From assembly GCA_038380795.1 (NCBI GenBank), contig CM076267.1, positions 20,172,001 through 20,236,000 of the forward strand: a DNA stretch of 64,000 nt. The letters are read 5' to 3'. Each line of letters begins with the position of its first letter. Within the stretch, counting starts at the first letter, position 1. The notes beneath the pieces were generated by a model. The model saw nothing but the letters and a program-made list of their open reading frames with translations, did no database searches and had not been told where the DNA came from. The DNA comes from Pyrocephalus nanus (Eukaryota > Chordata > Aves > Passeriformes > Tyrannidae). This document shows positions 40,601 to 47,956 of the stretch, piece by piece. A program made the position numbers and the translations under genes.

Positions 40601-43600
40601 TCTTGAAAAAATTTTACACCTTGCAAAACAGATCCCATCTGACTACTGTGCCCATCAGTTACAAACTCAGTAAAAATTACTGCGTTGAAGGAAAACACGT
40701 TACTGTTTAAAAAAATCACACCAAAAAAACGACAATATGAAATGGACAGAGTTTATAGGAGCAAATGAGAAGAGTTAGACTTTCAAAGCAGTATTTAGGT
40801 AGTGCCTGTCATATCAAAAATTTGTGAGTTTTGGTTACATTCTTAATGGCCTCAAAACTTGTGTGCAACATAGTTTTGAAAAACAGGCAGATGTCTTCAG
40901 ATATCATTTACAGAGCCTAACTTCAGTTCTGGTTTTGAAGGTTTAAGTCTAAATTTTAGCTGGGAAACAGGTTTTATAGTCAGGGCCAGGGTTTTGAAGC
41001 AGCATGTTATTACTAAGATAACAGTGTAGGGAGTGAGAGTCTTCCCTGTCGATCAGTCATAGATAAACAAGAGGTTTTAGCTGTGAAGATTTTTGCATTT
41101 AAAAGGTGTCACATTTTAAAAACATCCTTGGGAAAAAGCTTGTGCCCCTTTTTGCACCTGTTACAAAGGATAAAATGTGACTGCACTTGGGCAGGGTGAT
41201 CAGCCAGGAGCCGGTGACTATTGCAAGGTTGCAGTATTTGACTTCTAAATTTGAAAAATGGAAAAAATTGAGAGATTTTTAAACTGCATTCTTCTTTTCT
41301 TTGGTATTTTCTTTTCTTAGAAATACAAATGCACAGAACTGATACATTTTTATTTTATTTGTAGGCTTTGCTTATCCAGGAACCTAAATGGGACTTGCCA
41401 CGCCTCCTTCAGTTGCCTGAGAATTATAATACCATTTTTCAGTATTATCACAGAAAGACTTGTTCTGTTTGTACCAAGGTTCCTAAAGATCCTGCTGTTT
41501 GTCTAGTTTGTGGTACTTTTGTATGCTTGAAAGGACTGTGTTGCAAACAACAGAGTTACTGTGAATGTGTACTGGTAAGAGAGAGTTAATTCAAGTTTTA
41601 TAATTGATTCTCCTACTCATTAACAGTTTTTAATTCCACTGCTCAATTTGGATGGTTTTCTTTTTAAAATGTGTTTATATAATCATAGAATAGTTTGGTT
41701 TGGAAGGGACCCTTACAGGTCGGCTAGTCTAACCCCTGGTGATACAGTTTAGTGCTTATTTTTGATGGATAGACAGAGACTGGATTCTGGAGAGCAATTT
41801 ACCTGCATAGCAACCTATTTCACCTTTTTATAAAAGTCTTACAAAGCTGTTGTGTGTAATGTTGACACCTGATTTTGATTCATAGCCAATTGAAACTTGT
41901 TTATGTTTTGATTGTTCATATATTATCTTAATTTTCCTCTCTTTTGATTTCCTTGCTCTCTGCATAAATAGAATATCAGTGTGTGATTGGGTTGAGTACT
42001 TTCTGATACACCTGACCACCTACTAGTTAGCTACAGACTATAACTAAATAAGGGGTTTTTTAAGGTCTTCAACTCTTTTAGCAGCAAAGTTTTCTAGTCA
42101 GCATATATATAAGTTCTTTGAGGAGTTTGAGTTGGACAACATCTAGTATTGTTTTTCTGACTACGATAGAGGTTTGCTTTGACAGCTGTTCTCTTTATTC
42201 CAAAGAATAGTTAGAGGAAGATGAACTTCATGGCTTTTACAAAACTGAGAGGAGTTTGTTAGATATATTCACAAATGGAGCATAAAATCAAATCAAAGAA
42301 ATTTCAAAGGAATCTTGGACCATTTTGAAATTGTTTGAACTCACTTTTCTCTCTCATAATGCTAATATTGTAGAACAAGGAGTGGGCAAAATTTAAAATA
42401 GAATTTATAGTTATATTTAAGGTGTCAAGTTTAATGAAAACAAAGTTATAAAAAAATCTATATCATTAATTTTTATTATACTTGATTGTATTAAAGCTCC
42501 TAATTGTAATAAAACTGTATAAGAAGAGAGCATTTTTTAATTTCTGAAATGAATTGGTGAGTATAAATTGTGCTATTCATAGAGATGAAAGACATATTGA
42601 AAAAAGGAAGAATTATTAAAAATCTTGTACTAGATTTTTAGAGACACAGACTAGATCTGTGAGCATGGATAGAGAAAGCAATACAGATGTGTAAAAGAGA
42701 TAATAATAAATTTTTCTGAATGCTTTCTCCTACTCTTGCCATCTGTGGAAAACGTTTGCCAATTCTATGTAATTTGCTGTACAACAACAAATTGAAAATA
42801 TTGTAGAGAATATTTTTGCTAATTTTTTTATTCAATTTTTACATAACAAATATCCTCCCTTTCTGAGTAGGGAACAGTTTTTGCATACAGGTGTTGTTAT
42901 GGCAGCACGAGACACTGAATTCTAGTTTGGAGGGAGATTTTGGGGCAGGCTATCCATTTCCAAATTGGTTCTTACTAAATAATGTGTGCATGTTATTCGA
43001 AGCAAAACTAAGTACAATTTTTTACATTCTTTCTGTTAAAAAGTTGACAGGCACTAACAGAACCTTTTCACTCTCTCCTTTCTACACCTGTAATGTTACA
43101 GCATTCTCAAAACTGTGGAGCTGGGACAGGAATATTTCTTTTGATTAACGCGTCCGTTATCATCATCATACGAGGCCATCGTTTCTGCCTTTGGGGTTCT
43201 GTTTATCTGGATGCTCATGGGGAAGAAGACAGAGATCTTAGGTAATGTTTTCATTACAAGCCTGCATCATGTTGCTGCCTCTGTGTAGATCAACTTCGTC
43301 AGATAGATAGTAATAGATATATATTAGTAACAGATAATAATAGATCTCTGCCTTCCTTGCGTGGAAGAATGGAAAATCTCCATTTACTGGAAGTTGGACT
43401 GACTTTTTTTCTCTTAGGCTTTTGGGAGTTTTTTTGGCCCAAAGGTGGTGTAATCATGACCTTTGAGTTACACACACCTGGCACCCAACAGACAGATTAC
43501 TGTTGCCCTTCCCAATGACAGTCATTGAGTCTTGTGTTGGGAAACATTTATCTTCCAAAGGTGTTCTTTGGCCTTTAATCAAACAATGCAGTTGGATTCC

Positions 43601-43995
43601 AGTGTTGGGAAGGAGCATAACTTTCAAAAATACTCATGGCCAAGAAAACAAGTGATGGTTTCTGGATTCTGCTATCCAGTGTGTAAGGAAGGGAAGTCCC
43701 AGCAGTTACCCTATTAAAAGCAAAACTGGAAGCCCCTCACCAATAAAAATGCACACTTACCCTGGGAAAAAAGTTTTATGAATATCATTTGTTGATTATA
43801 TAATGAAGCATCTTTCCATTTATTTGGCATATTAACCATTTGTTTTCTTCTTTTTTTACTTCTTTTCCCCTCTCCAGGCGTGGTAAACCCCTCTACATAT
43901 GCAAGGAAAGATACAAAGTGCTTGAGCAGCAGTGGGTGTCTCATACTTTTGATCATATCAATAAAAGATGGGGGCCACATTATAATGGCTTGTAA
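1472..43995 (+). CDS. UBR3: UBR3, E3 ubiquitin-protein ligase, C-terminal part (15 exons)
   Basis: UBR3 is a large RING-type E3 ligase of the N-recognin-like UBR family. Family knowledge: it works with UBE2A/UBE2B-type E2 enzymes, does not clearly bind N-degrons, and has been linked to APE1 turnover and, in flies, to Hedgehog and myosin regulation. Joining 1472-1621, 2154-2287, 5289-5399, 6903-7103, 7910-8046, 13182-13267, 22605-22710, 30415-30515, 36948-37072, 38118-38225, 38700-38810, 39602-39778, 41365-41574, 43102-43241 and 43878-43995 gives 2015 nt, which is 671 codons including the stop after a split first codon. The product closely resembles the last third of the roughly 1888-residue vertebrate protein. 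In order it holds a RING-H2 with a long internal insert, a charged linker, a leucine-rich helical part, and a cysteine-rich C-terminal domain ending HYNGL. The N-terminal UBR box is upstream of the window. All junctions keep phase. One needs a GC donor. Confidence 0.95.
1622..2153 (+). other. UBR3: UBR3 intron, 0.5 kb
   Basis: Short intron with GTATGA donor and CATACAG acceptor. It contains a TA-rich low-complexity patch near 1949-1972 and nothing else recognisable. Confidence 0.9.
2154..2287 (+). CDS. UBR3: UBR3 exon: insert within the RING
   Basis: The exon is 134 nt, with CATACAG acceptor and GAT|GTAAGT donor. It encodes VLGQC through QRYFKD, an acidic segment with [11 protein letters not shown]. 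It forms the middle of the long insert between the second and third zinc ligands of the RING. It ends on a codon boundary. Confidence 0.95.
2288..5288 (+). other. UBR3: UBR3 intron, 3.0 kb
   Basis: AT-rich intron with GTAAGT donor and TTTCAG acceptor. It carries two perfect hairpins bracketed by a 14-base direct repeat at 4641-4733, listed separately. No transposon fragment or other exon is evident. Confidence 0.9.
4641..4733. repeat. Two tandem hairpins flanked by a direct repeat
   Basis: A perfect 12-bp inverted repeat (arms AAAAAAGTTACC at 4657-4668 and its complement at 4674-4685, 5-base spacer) is followed by a perfect 6-bp one (GGACTG 4694-4699, CAGTCC 4706-4711). A 14-base direct repeat, GGCCAWTGTTTTCT, flanks both at 4641-4654 and 4720-4733 with one mismatch. 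It may be a relic of a small non-autonomous element or simply an RNA-foldable intron patch. Confidence 0.7.
5289..5399 (+). CDS. UBR3: UBR3 exon: [13 protein letters not shown] core
   Basis: The exon is 111 nt or 37 codons, with TTTCAG acceptor and CGG|GTAAGT donor, both phases 0. The peptide runs from SSCL to SYMESLR and holds the CxHx2Hx2C core of the RING-H2 (CGHTLHIDC), giving ligands 3 to 6. Confidence 0.96.
5400..6902 (+). other. UBR3: UBR3 intron, 1.5 kb
   Basis: GTAAGT donor and TTTTAG acceptor. AT-rich, with a run of T near 6551; no exon or known repeat recognised. Confidence 0.9.
6903..7103 (+). CDS. UBR3: UBR3 exon: RING CPLC and coiled segment
   Basis: The exon is 201 nt or 67 codons in phase 0. 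It encodes [15 protein letters not shown] and then the CPLCRQ motif, the last RING ligand pair. A glutamate- and leucine-rich segment ([15 protein letters not shown]) follows that could form a short coiled coil. The donor is CCA|GTAAGC. Confidence 0.96.
7104..7909 (+). other. UBR3: UBR3 intron, 0.8 kb
   Basis: GTAAGC donor and TTCATAG acceptor. Nothing recognised inside. Confidence 0.9.
7910..8046 (+). CDS. UBR3: UBR3 exon: charged linker
   Basis: The exon is 137 nt, with TTCATAG acceptor and CCAG|GTGGGT donor. It encodes [17 protein letters not shown] through FMYSVA and ends two bases into an Arg codon. The lysine- and serine-rich linker follows the RING and is strongly conserved with vertebrate UBR3. 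Confidence 0.95.
8635..8692 (+). mobile_element. CR1 LINE 3'-end fragment
   Basis: The order GTTAGACTATCTAATCTC, CTCTTCCAAC, then an ATTGTATAATTCTAT tail follows the CR1 3' end (GGTTGGACTAGATGATCT, CCTTCCAACC, ATTCTATG repeats). It is degenerate, so it is an old insertion. Confidence 0.65.
10472..10538 (-). mobile_element. CR1 LINE 3'-end fragment, reverse
   Basis: ATGGAATCCTAGAAT, then GAATTGGAAGGGACTCC and TGGACTAACCCTG is the reverse complement of the CR1 3' terminus in its usual order. The copy is diverged and short. Confidence 0.75.
13182..13267 (+). CDS. UBR3: UBR3 exon: [13 protein letters not shown]
   Basis: The exon is 86 nt, with TTACAG acceptor and TTAA|GTAAGT donor. It completes the Arg codon begun upstream and encodes [20 protein letters not shown] to KRSCL, ending one base into an Asn codon. 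The sequence is near-identical to vertebrate UBR3, with Val where I recall Ile in human. Confidence 0.95.
15764..15806 (-). mobile_element. Probable CR1 LINE 3'-end remnant, reverse
   Basis: GTGGCTTTGGTTGGAAGGGACCTTAAAGAT fits the reverse complement of the CR1 3' region (the TTGGAAGGGACCT core). The terminal octamer repeat is mostly lost. Confidence 0.6.
16512..16534. repeat. (ATT)n microsatellite
   Basis: About seven ATT units are visible in a row; a short TA-rich run follows at 16591-16608. Confidence 0.9.
17606..17712 (+). mobile_element. CR1 LINE 3'-end fragment
   Basis: This is the best-preserved CR1 piece here: AGCAACCTGGTCTAGTGGG, AGGTGTCCCTGCCCATGG, GGGACTAGATGATCTTTAAG, TCCATTCCAACCCCTTAACA and CATTCTATG occur in the order of the avian CR1 3' end. 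Confidence 0.92.
17850..17911. repeat. Pyrimidine tract with T17
   Basis: A C/T-only-like tract surrounds an uninterrupted run of 17 T at 17886-17902, flanked by CTTT-type units. Confidence 0.85.
21393..21418. repeat. A26 homopolymer
   Basis: There are 26 consecutive A after a purine-rich stretch (about 21113-21360). I see no coding body, target-site duplication or polyadenylation signal just before it, so it need not be a retroposed tail. Confidence 0.85.
21497..21590 (+). mobile_element. CR1 LINE 3'-end fragment
   Basis: GATCTAGTTGAAGATGTCCC, then TTGGACCAGATGACCTTTAA, AGGTCCCTTGCATCTC and AACCATTCCATG follow the CR1 3' end order. Confidence 0.88.
22605..22710 (+). CDS. UBR3: UBR3 exon: [15 protein letters not shown]
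   Basis: The exon is 106 nt. The acceptor is TTTCAG. It completes Asn and encodes [20 protein letters not shown], then [14 protein letters not shown]. The 3' end is placed at a GC donor (GA|GCAAGT). The only GT before the stop (GAGCAA|GTATTT) leaves phase 0, which would frameshift the next exon. With the GC donor the junction codon is GAG, and the linker after LTQ has the same length as in human UBR3 as I recall it. Confidence 0.85.
22711..30414 (+). other. UBR3: UBR3 intron, 7.7 kb, proposed GC-AG type
   Basis: It begins GCAAGT and ends TTATTTCCAG. It contains a 13-base A run (24727-24739) and the first copy of a 112-bp duplicated segment (28245-28356). No convincing exon or CR1 body was seen in the remainder. 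Confidence 0.75.
28245..28356. repeat. 112-bp duplicated segment, copy 1
   Basis: It matches 31344-31455 base for base without gaps except for nine substitutions (about 92% identity). Its right end stops at CAGAGAATCAT, where copy 2 continues into a reverse CR1 3' end. Confidence 0.9.
30415..30515 (+). CDS. UBR3: UBR3 exon: [20 protein letters not shown]
   Basis: The exon is 101 nt, with a strong pyrimidine-rich TTTCCAG acceptor and AAAG|GTATGA donor. The frame requires two carried-in bases. It encodes [18 protein letters not shown], then a leucine-rich helix [15 protein letters not shown]. Confidence 0.95.
31344..31455. repeat. 112-bp duplicated segment, copy 2
   Basis: Partner of 28245-28356, in the same orientation about 3.1 kb downstream. 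Its right edge coincides with the start of a reverse-oriented CR1 3' end. Confidence 0.9.
31446..31505 (-). mobile_element. CR1 LINE 3'-end fragment, reverse
   Basis: AGAGAATCATTGAAT, GGAAAAGACCTTTAAGATCA and TTGAGTCCAA are the reverse complement of a CR1 3' end. Confidence 0.88.
36948..37072 (+). CDS. UBR3: UBR3 exon: helical [17 protein letters not shown]
   Basis: The exon is 125 nt, with TTTACAG acceptor and AAG|GTTGGT donor. It completes Glu and encodes [20 protein letters not shown] to EAGALKK, ending in phase 0. The strongly hydrophobic stretch is probably a buried helix of the ligase body. Confidence 0.95.
37073..38117 (+). other. UBR3: UBR3 intron, 1.0 kb
   Basis: GTTGGT donor and TTTGCAG acceptor. 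No further element recognised. Confidence 0.9.
38118..38225 (+). CDS. UBR3: UBR3 exon: [16 protein letters not shown]
   Basis: The exon is 108 nt or 36 codons in phase 0. It encodes [36 protein letters not shown]. The flanks are TTTGCAG and GTG|GTATTG; the donor lacks G at +5 and is the weakest GT donor in the gene. The segment is one of the less conserved parts of UBR3. Confidence 0.92.
38226..38699 (+). other. UBR3: UBR3 intron, 0.5 kb
   Basis: GTATTG donor and CTGTAG acceptor. Nothing recognised. Confidence 0.9.
38700..38810 (+). CDS. UBR3: UBR3 exon: [18 protein letters not shown]
   Basis: The exon is 111 nt or 37 codons in phase 0, with CTGTAG acceptor and CAG|GTACAG donor. It encodes [12 protein letters not shown], then the conserved [18 protein letters not shown] helix and DLPSCQ. 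Compared with human UBR3 as I remember it, about five residues are missing after VNP. Confidence 0.94.
38811..39601 (+). other. UBR3: UBR3 intron, 0.8 kb, with weak acceptor
   Basis: GTACAG donor. The 3' end reads CTAAAAAAG with no pyrimidines at the splice site. A branch-point-like TACTAA sits only a few bases before it and a pyrimidine patch (CTTCTCTGATTTC) just upstream. A G/T-rich stretch lies at 39352-39392. Confidence 0.88.
39602..39778 (+). CDS. UBR3: UBR3 exon: [16 protein letters not shown]
   Basis: The exon is 177 nt or 59 codons in phase 0, with AAG|GTATGT donor. It encodes [18 protein letters not shown], then [19 protein letters not shown] and ADRHPDQVK. The start is chosen by homology (EEEEF follows SCQ) and by phase, despite the purine-rich acceptor. 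Confidence 0.94.
39779..41364 (+). other. UBR3: UBR3 intron, 1.6 kb
   Basis: GTATGT donor and TTTGTAG acceptor. Nothing recognised inside. Confidence 0.9.
41365..41574 (+). CDS. UBR3: UBR3 exon: cysteine-rich C-terminal domain
   Basis: The exon is 210 nt or 70 codons in phase 0. It encodes [36 protein letters not shown], then [15 protein letters not shown] and SYCECVL. The CxxC, CxxC and CxC pairs belong to the zinc-binding C-terminal domain shared with UBR1/UBR2 and plant PRT6 (Pfam PRT6_C). This exon is essentially identical to vertebrate UBR3. Confidence 0.97.
41575..43101 (+). other. UBR3: UBR3 intron, 1.5 kb, with CR1
   Basis: GTAAGA donor and GTTACAG acceptor. It contains a reverse CR1 3' end at 41681-41740; the rest is AT-rich. 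Confidence 0.9.
41681..41740 (-). mobile_element. CR1 LINE 3'-end fragment, reverse
   Basis: AATCATAGAATAGTTTGG, TTTGGAAGGGACCCTTACAG and CTAGTCTAACCCCTG are the reverse complement of the CR1 3' terminus, including its octamer-type end. Confidence 0.92.
43102..43241 (+). CDS. UBR3: UBR3 exon: [19 protein letters not shown]
   Basis: The exon is 140 nt, with GTTACAG acceptor and TTAG|GTAATG donor. It encodes [37 protein letters not shown] and AHGEEDRDL, ending two bases into Arg. The hydrophobic run has been called a possible membrane segment in UBR3, but within the PRT6_C-type domain it more likely forms core strands. Confidence 0.97.
43242..43877 (+). other. UBR3: UBR3 last intron, 0.6 kb
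   Basis: GTAATG donor and TCTCCAG acceptor. It contains an imperfect ATAGATA-rich patch at about 43304-43350. Confidence 0.9.
43878..43995 (+). CDS. UBR3: UBR3 terminal coding exon
   Basis: It completes Arg and encodes [38 protein letters not shown], then TAA at 43993-43995. The C-terminus is identical to vertebrate UBR3 as recalled except Val for Ile in the QQW(V)SH segment. Confidence 0.97.
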
Positions 43996-45593
43996 ATCAT
44001 CATCATCATCTACACACCATATCACTGCTGTAACCATGAAAGAATGCATCGTGACTGACAATAGCTTTAACTGAATGGGAGCTTAGCTCGTTGGCTCGGG
44101 GTGGAGTGGGGTATGGGCATAAAAGGGAAATGGAACTTTGTCAACACGTGAAATCTTTGCAAAATGAGCTGTTGTTGCTACTAAAGAATGATACAATAAT
44201 TGAAATTAAATCCTCAAAATGGTGTGAGCAATCTGATTGCACTCAGTAGTCCATTTTCTTGTGTTTTTTTAAAGCCTGTTCTTGTTAAGAAGCACAAATT
44301 TTACTTAGAGTTGTTTAGAGGCTCCAGGGGTAGCTGTCAGGTTTTTATTTTTCTCTGCATGGAGTTGAGTTTTTAGCAATTTTTGCTGAAACTGTGTATA
44401 TGTCTACTACATTTACTAAATATGTTGGATAAAATTTCTTTGCCTTTTTTGTGTTGGCTTCAGGTTTTTGCTTGATACACATTTGTAATTAGACAGGTCC
44501 GTGAAATGATTGTGAGACTGCATGGTAACAATTGGTATGAAAGTTGAATTTTAAAGAGAATTTCACTTTTAAGAGGTCTATTGAAATATTTCAGGCATTA
44601 CTGAAAATGTATGCATTCTCAGGAAATTCTTAATTATTTTTTCTCCATGAATAAATGAAACAGCTGTACATTAGGTTTCTTATTGCTCTTAATGTAATCC
44701 AGACCATACATCCTGTCTTCTTTTTTTTTTTTTTTCTTTTTCAGAAAGGAGTTTTTTTCATATAAATTGATTAAATTGTTAGTGATAACATACAGAAACA
44801 TAACATACAGAAATTGCTGTATATAAAGAATTTGAATGGTGCCCAACATAGCAGATCCCAGTTATAATCATAACAACCATAAGCCTCCTGTCATTCCAAA
44901 GCAGATGTATGTTTCAGAATGATTGGATTGGGAAAGTGCAAGCTATTCTGAAAGTGAAAAATAATTTTGTATCTCTGCTGTCATTTCAGGAGGTTTCTCT
45001 ATCTTGTATTTGTTTAAAGTAATCACTGTTCTTTCTGCTTGGTTTCCTAAAAAAGGAAAAATAAATAAAGAGAAAAATCAACAGAGGTAGCCTGGATGAA
45101 CAACCAATGCATGTGCAGCCTCACTGGATGAATGCCAAAAGAGTTTATGCTTAGAGGACTTAGAGGACTAAGAAATTCATGAGAACAGGCATGACTGGGC
45201 TAAACCCCACAGTGTAAGTAGGTAGGAAAGATTATAGTTAAAATACTGGTATGTAATATATTGCTACTAATGTTTTTCACAAGTGTTGGACATTCGTTGG
45301 CTATTTCATACAGTACTGCCAAGCAGTTCCTCGTAGTTTTGACTTTCATAGCTTGCGTGTAAAATAAAATTTATATGTGTAAAATAAAAACATCTTATGA
45401 TAAAACCACATATACAAAGAAAACAGTTCCCCAGTGGAAGTCATTATCTAGTGAAAAGTGTATAGGGGAAATAAAATTACTGTATAGCAATCAAGAACAG
45501 ACCGAAGGAAAAGTAAGTAAATACAATGAGTTTTTCTGAATATCTGCAATTCGAAAACCCTACAATAAAGGATGCTGGTTTTATACTTACATA

Positions 45594-45611
45594 TAAATAT
45601 ATATATATATT
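45594..45611. repeat. (TA)n run in UBR3 3'UTR
   Basis: An alternating TA/AT stretch lies between a candidate AATAAA at 45564 and the distal polyadenylation site. Confidence 0.8.
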
Positions 45612-46341
45612 TCAAAAGTATTACAGTACATCCTGTAAGATTAGAATTACTCTGTTTCATCGACTAAATGGCTGTGTCTTTTCCAAAATAGTACTTTTTT
45701 GATACTGTATTATAAGTTCTGCCTGTGATATTTTTGCATTGCTCATTATGAATATCAGGCCATTTTGTAAATGTGGTTAAAGAGCAAAAAGATTCTTTAC
45801 ATTGCCAGCATAACATTATTACAGGGCTCCTGAACTTGAGTAATCTGTAGTTTGAAGTTCCAATGCTATATATACAGGAGATAATGTGTCCGAAATTTGA
45901 TTACTGTGTTATATTTAAAATGGAATGTTCTCTGGTTGTGCATATGGATGTGAAGTAAAACTATTAGCCTTAACTTTAACATCTGGGTATTTCATAGTGT
46001 TTATTATAGTACTGGCGAATTAGTCACCAGTCGATTTAAAAACAACTACAAAAAAAATTGACTTGGTTGAAAAATTGTACTTGAATATCCTTGCATGCTG
46101 CTAAACAAGAATTTTTATTTCCCCCATAACTTTTTTAATCCTACTTTGTTAAGCCAACCTTGAAAAATAACAGGTCCAAACTAGAGTGGTGCGTGCGTGT
46201 ATTACTCAAATATTCTGGTGTGATATCCTGTATGAATGATCATTTAAGTACAGTACATTACTGTAGAATCTAAATCAATCTTGATAACACATCAGAAGAT
46301 TATAAAACTAGGAATACAGTAACGGCATTGTAAGATATGTT

Positions 46342-46347
46342 AATAAA
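46342..46347 (+). terminator. UBR3: Probable distal UBR3 polyadenylation signal
   Basis: AATAAA lies in TTAATAAAAGTC, followed about 15-20 bases later by TCTGTGTGTTC, a GT-rich downstream element. This is the best hexamer plus downstream-element pair after the stop codon. Confidence 0.6.
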
Positions 46348-46948
46348 AGTCTACTGTCAATCTGTGTGTTCATGAATTTTTTTCTCTCTACCCCAGTCAT
46401 CCAAAATAACATTAAATTCCACCCAATAGCCAGGCAGTTATTTAAATGTTGAAAGCTTATGCATGCAAAATAGTTTGCATAGAGAGTTAACCTGGTATGT
46501 GTTTTAATTTGTTAATTACAGTGATATATTTTGTATTAGTAATTTGGATTATTTTACTCATAAGTATAGCACCTAAAGTTGTGCTTAATTTTATGCCAGC
46601 TGTTACAGCATTGCTGCTGCAAACTGCTGGAGTTAAAATGTTGAGTTGAGAAACTGTATTTCTGGGATAGCTGTGCTTGATCTTTTCTGTCAAATCTGTT
46701 TCTGGAATAACTATTTTTTCGATTTGATGAATGTACATATTTATGTATTAAATTTTTCCTTTTCTTTTGACCTTTGAGAAATTTAGTGAAACAACTGCCT
46801 TTTTGATCTTGACCTATGGGTAACGGCATCTATCACCATCAGTGACGGCCTGAAATTGTCAGTGCATATTTTCATCATCCCTGCAATAGGAATCTTGTGT
46901 AACTCACACTGTTTCACAAGGAAATTACATTTTTCCTTTAGAAACAGG

Positions 46949-46995
46949 ATATCCAACAAATATTGTTGCAGTATCCAACAGTATCCAACAAATGT
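46949..46995. repeat. Short tandem repeat with TATCCAACA units
   Basis: TATCCAACA occurs three times within 47 bases, two of them as adjacent identical decamers GTATCCAACA at 46971-46980 and 46981-46990. Confidence 0.8.
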
Positions 46996-47939
46996 TGTTC
47001 TTTACTTCAGAGTCCCATGAAAATCAGTTTGTATTGTGTGTATAGCTGCCAGAGGAGACTGAGTTTTGTGCTGATCTTCATAGGATTTAGATCTGATTTT
47101 CATCTAACCTAGATTTTACAGTCCTGCTTTTCACTTTCTTTTCTCAGAGGTGGGGGTAGTGATGAATGGAGCTGGCCTGAGCATTAGCATAGATAAGAAT
47201 GAAATTATGCTGTTTGCACAGTAAGAAACCCACAGGAATGAGCTGACCCAGTGTGTGGAGGTCCACAGCTCTGAATTACCAGGAGAGGAAGTGCACTTTA
47301 CCAGAGAAGGCTGTCTCCATGTGATAGTTTGTGTTGTTAGTTTTTGTTTGAGTGAGATTGCTCACTGCAGTCAGTGAGATCCACACTGCTGGGCTGAAGG
47401 CCACGCTGCATGAATGTCCTTTTGGGAGGGCACGGTGCCTGAAGTCCCTACTCACGTGTTTTCTCAGATGTGCAGTTGTTTATCTGCAAATTCTCTTACT
47501 CTGAGAAGAGTCCCAGCTGCCTCGAGTTCAGCCTTGTGACCTCCCCAGCCTCTTCTCTTCCTGCAGTGTCCTGTCACTGCACTTGTCATCTTGCTTGGTT
47601 GTATAAGCTTATCAGTTTCTGCAAATTGATGTCCTTAGGCAGGAAAAGCATATTCTTTATTAAGTCAAACACTTCATGAATTCTTAGCTGTAGAGATGGG
47701 CCAGAGTGTTCTACCAAATTAAAAATCCGTTTAATTGATAGGTTTTAATTTTTTCTGTTATTCACTGTCACAATTCAGGAAATTTAATGCCATGTGCTTT
47801 AAATATTACGATTCTTTGAAATACTACTGAGAAAGCAAAACTGAACCTTGTTAAATACATGATAGTTTCAAAAAGCTACCCTTACTACCCTAAAACATGT
47901 CTTTTGCGATGTATGCTTTTGTGTGGTACAGGAAAATAT

Positions 47940-47956
47940 GGGGGGGGGGGGGGGGG
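47940..47956 (+). repeat. G17 homopolymer
   Basis: Seventeen consecutive G between AAAATAT and AAACC in otherwise AT-rich DNA. It could form quadruplex structures and its length is likely unstable or misassembled. Confidence 0.9.

Larger units (their letters stand above)
43996..46370 (+). other. UBR3: UBR3 3' untranslated region
   Basis: This is AT-rich sequence downstream of the stop, starting with a short ATC repeat (43998-44011). It holds several AATAAA hexamers: 45060, 45064, 45363, 45564 and 46342. The last is followed by a GT-rich patch and is the best end. Earlier signals could give shorter transcripts. A T run (44721-44735) and a TA run (45594-45611) lie inside. The right boundary is inferred. 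Confidence 0.7.

Noticed and set aside
43102..43241. Transmembrane helix in the UBR3 C-terminus
   Set aside because: The hydrophobic run is interrupted by Arg, Gly and His and lies inside a zinc-rich globular domain; core strands are more likely.
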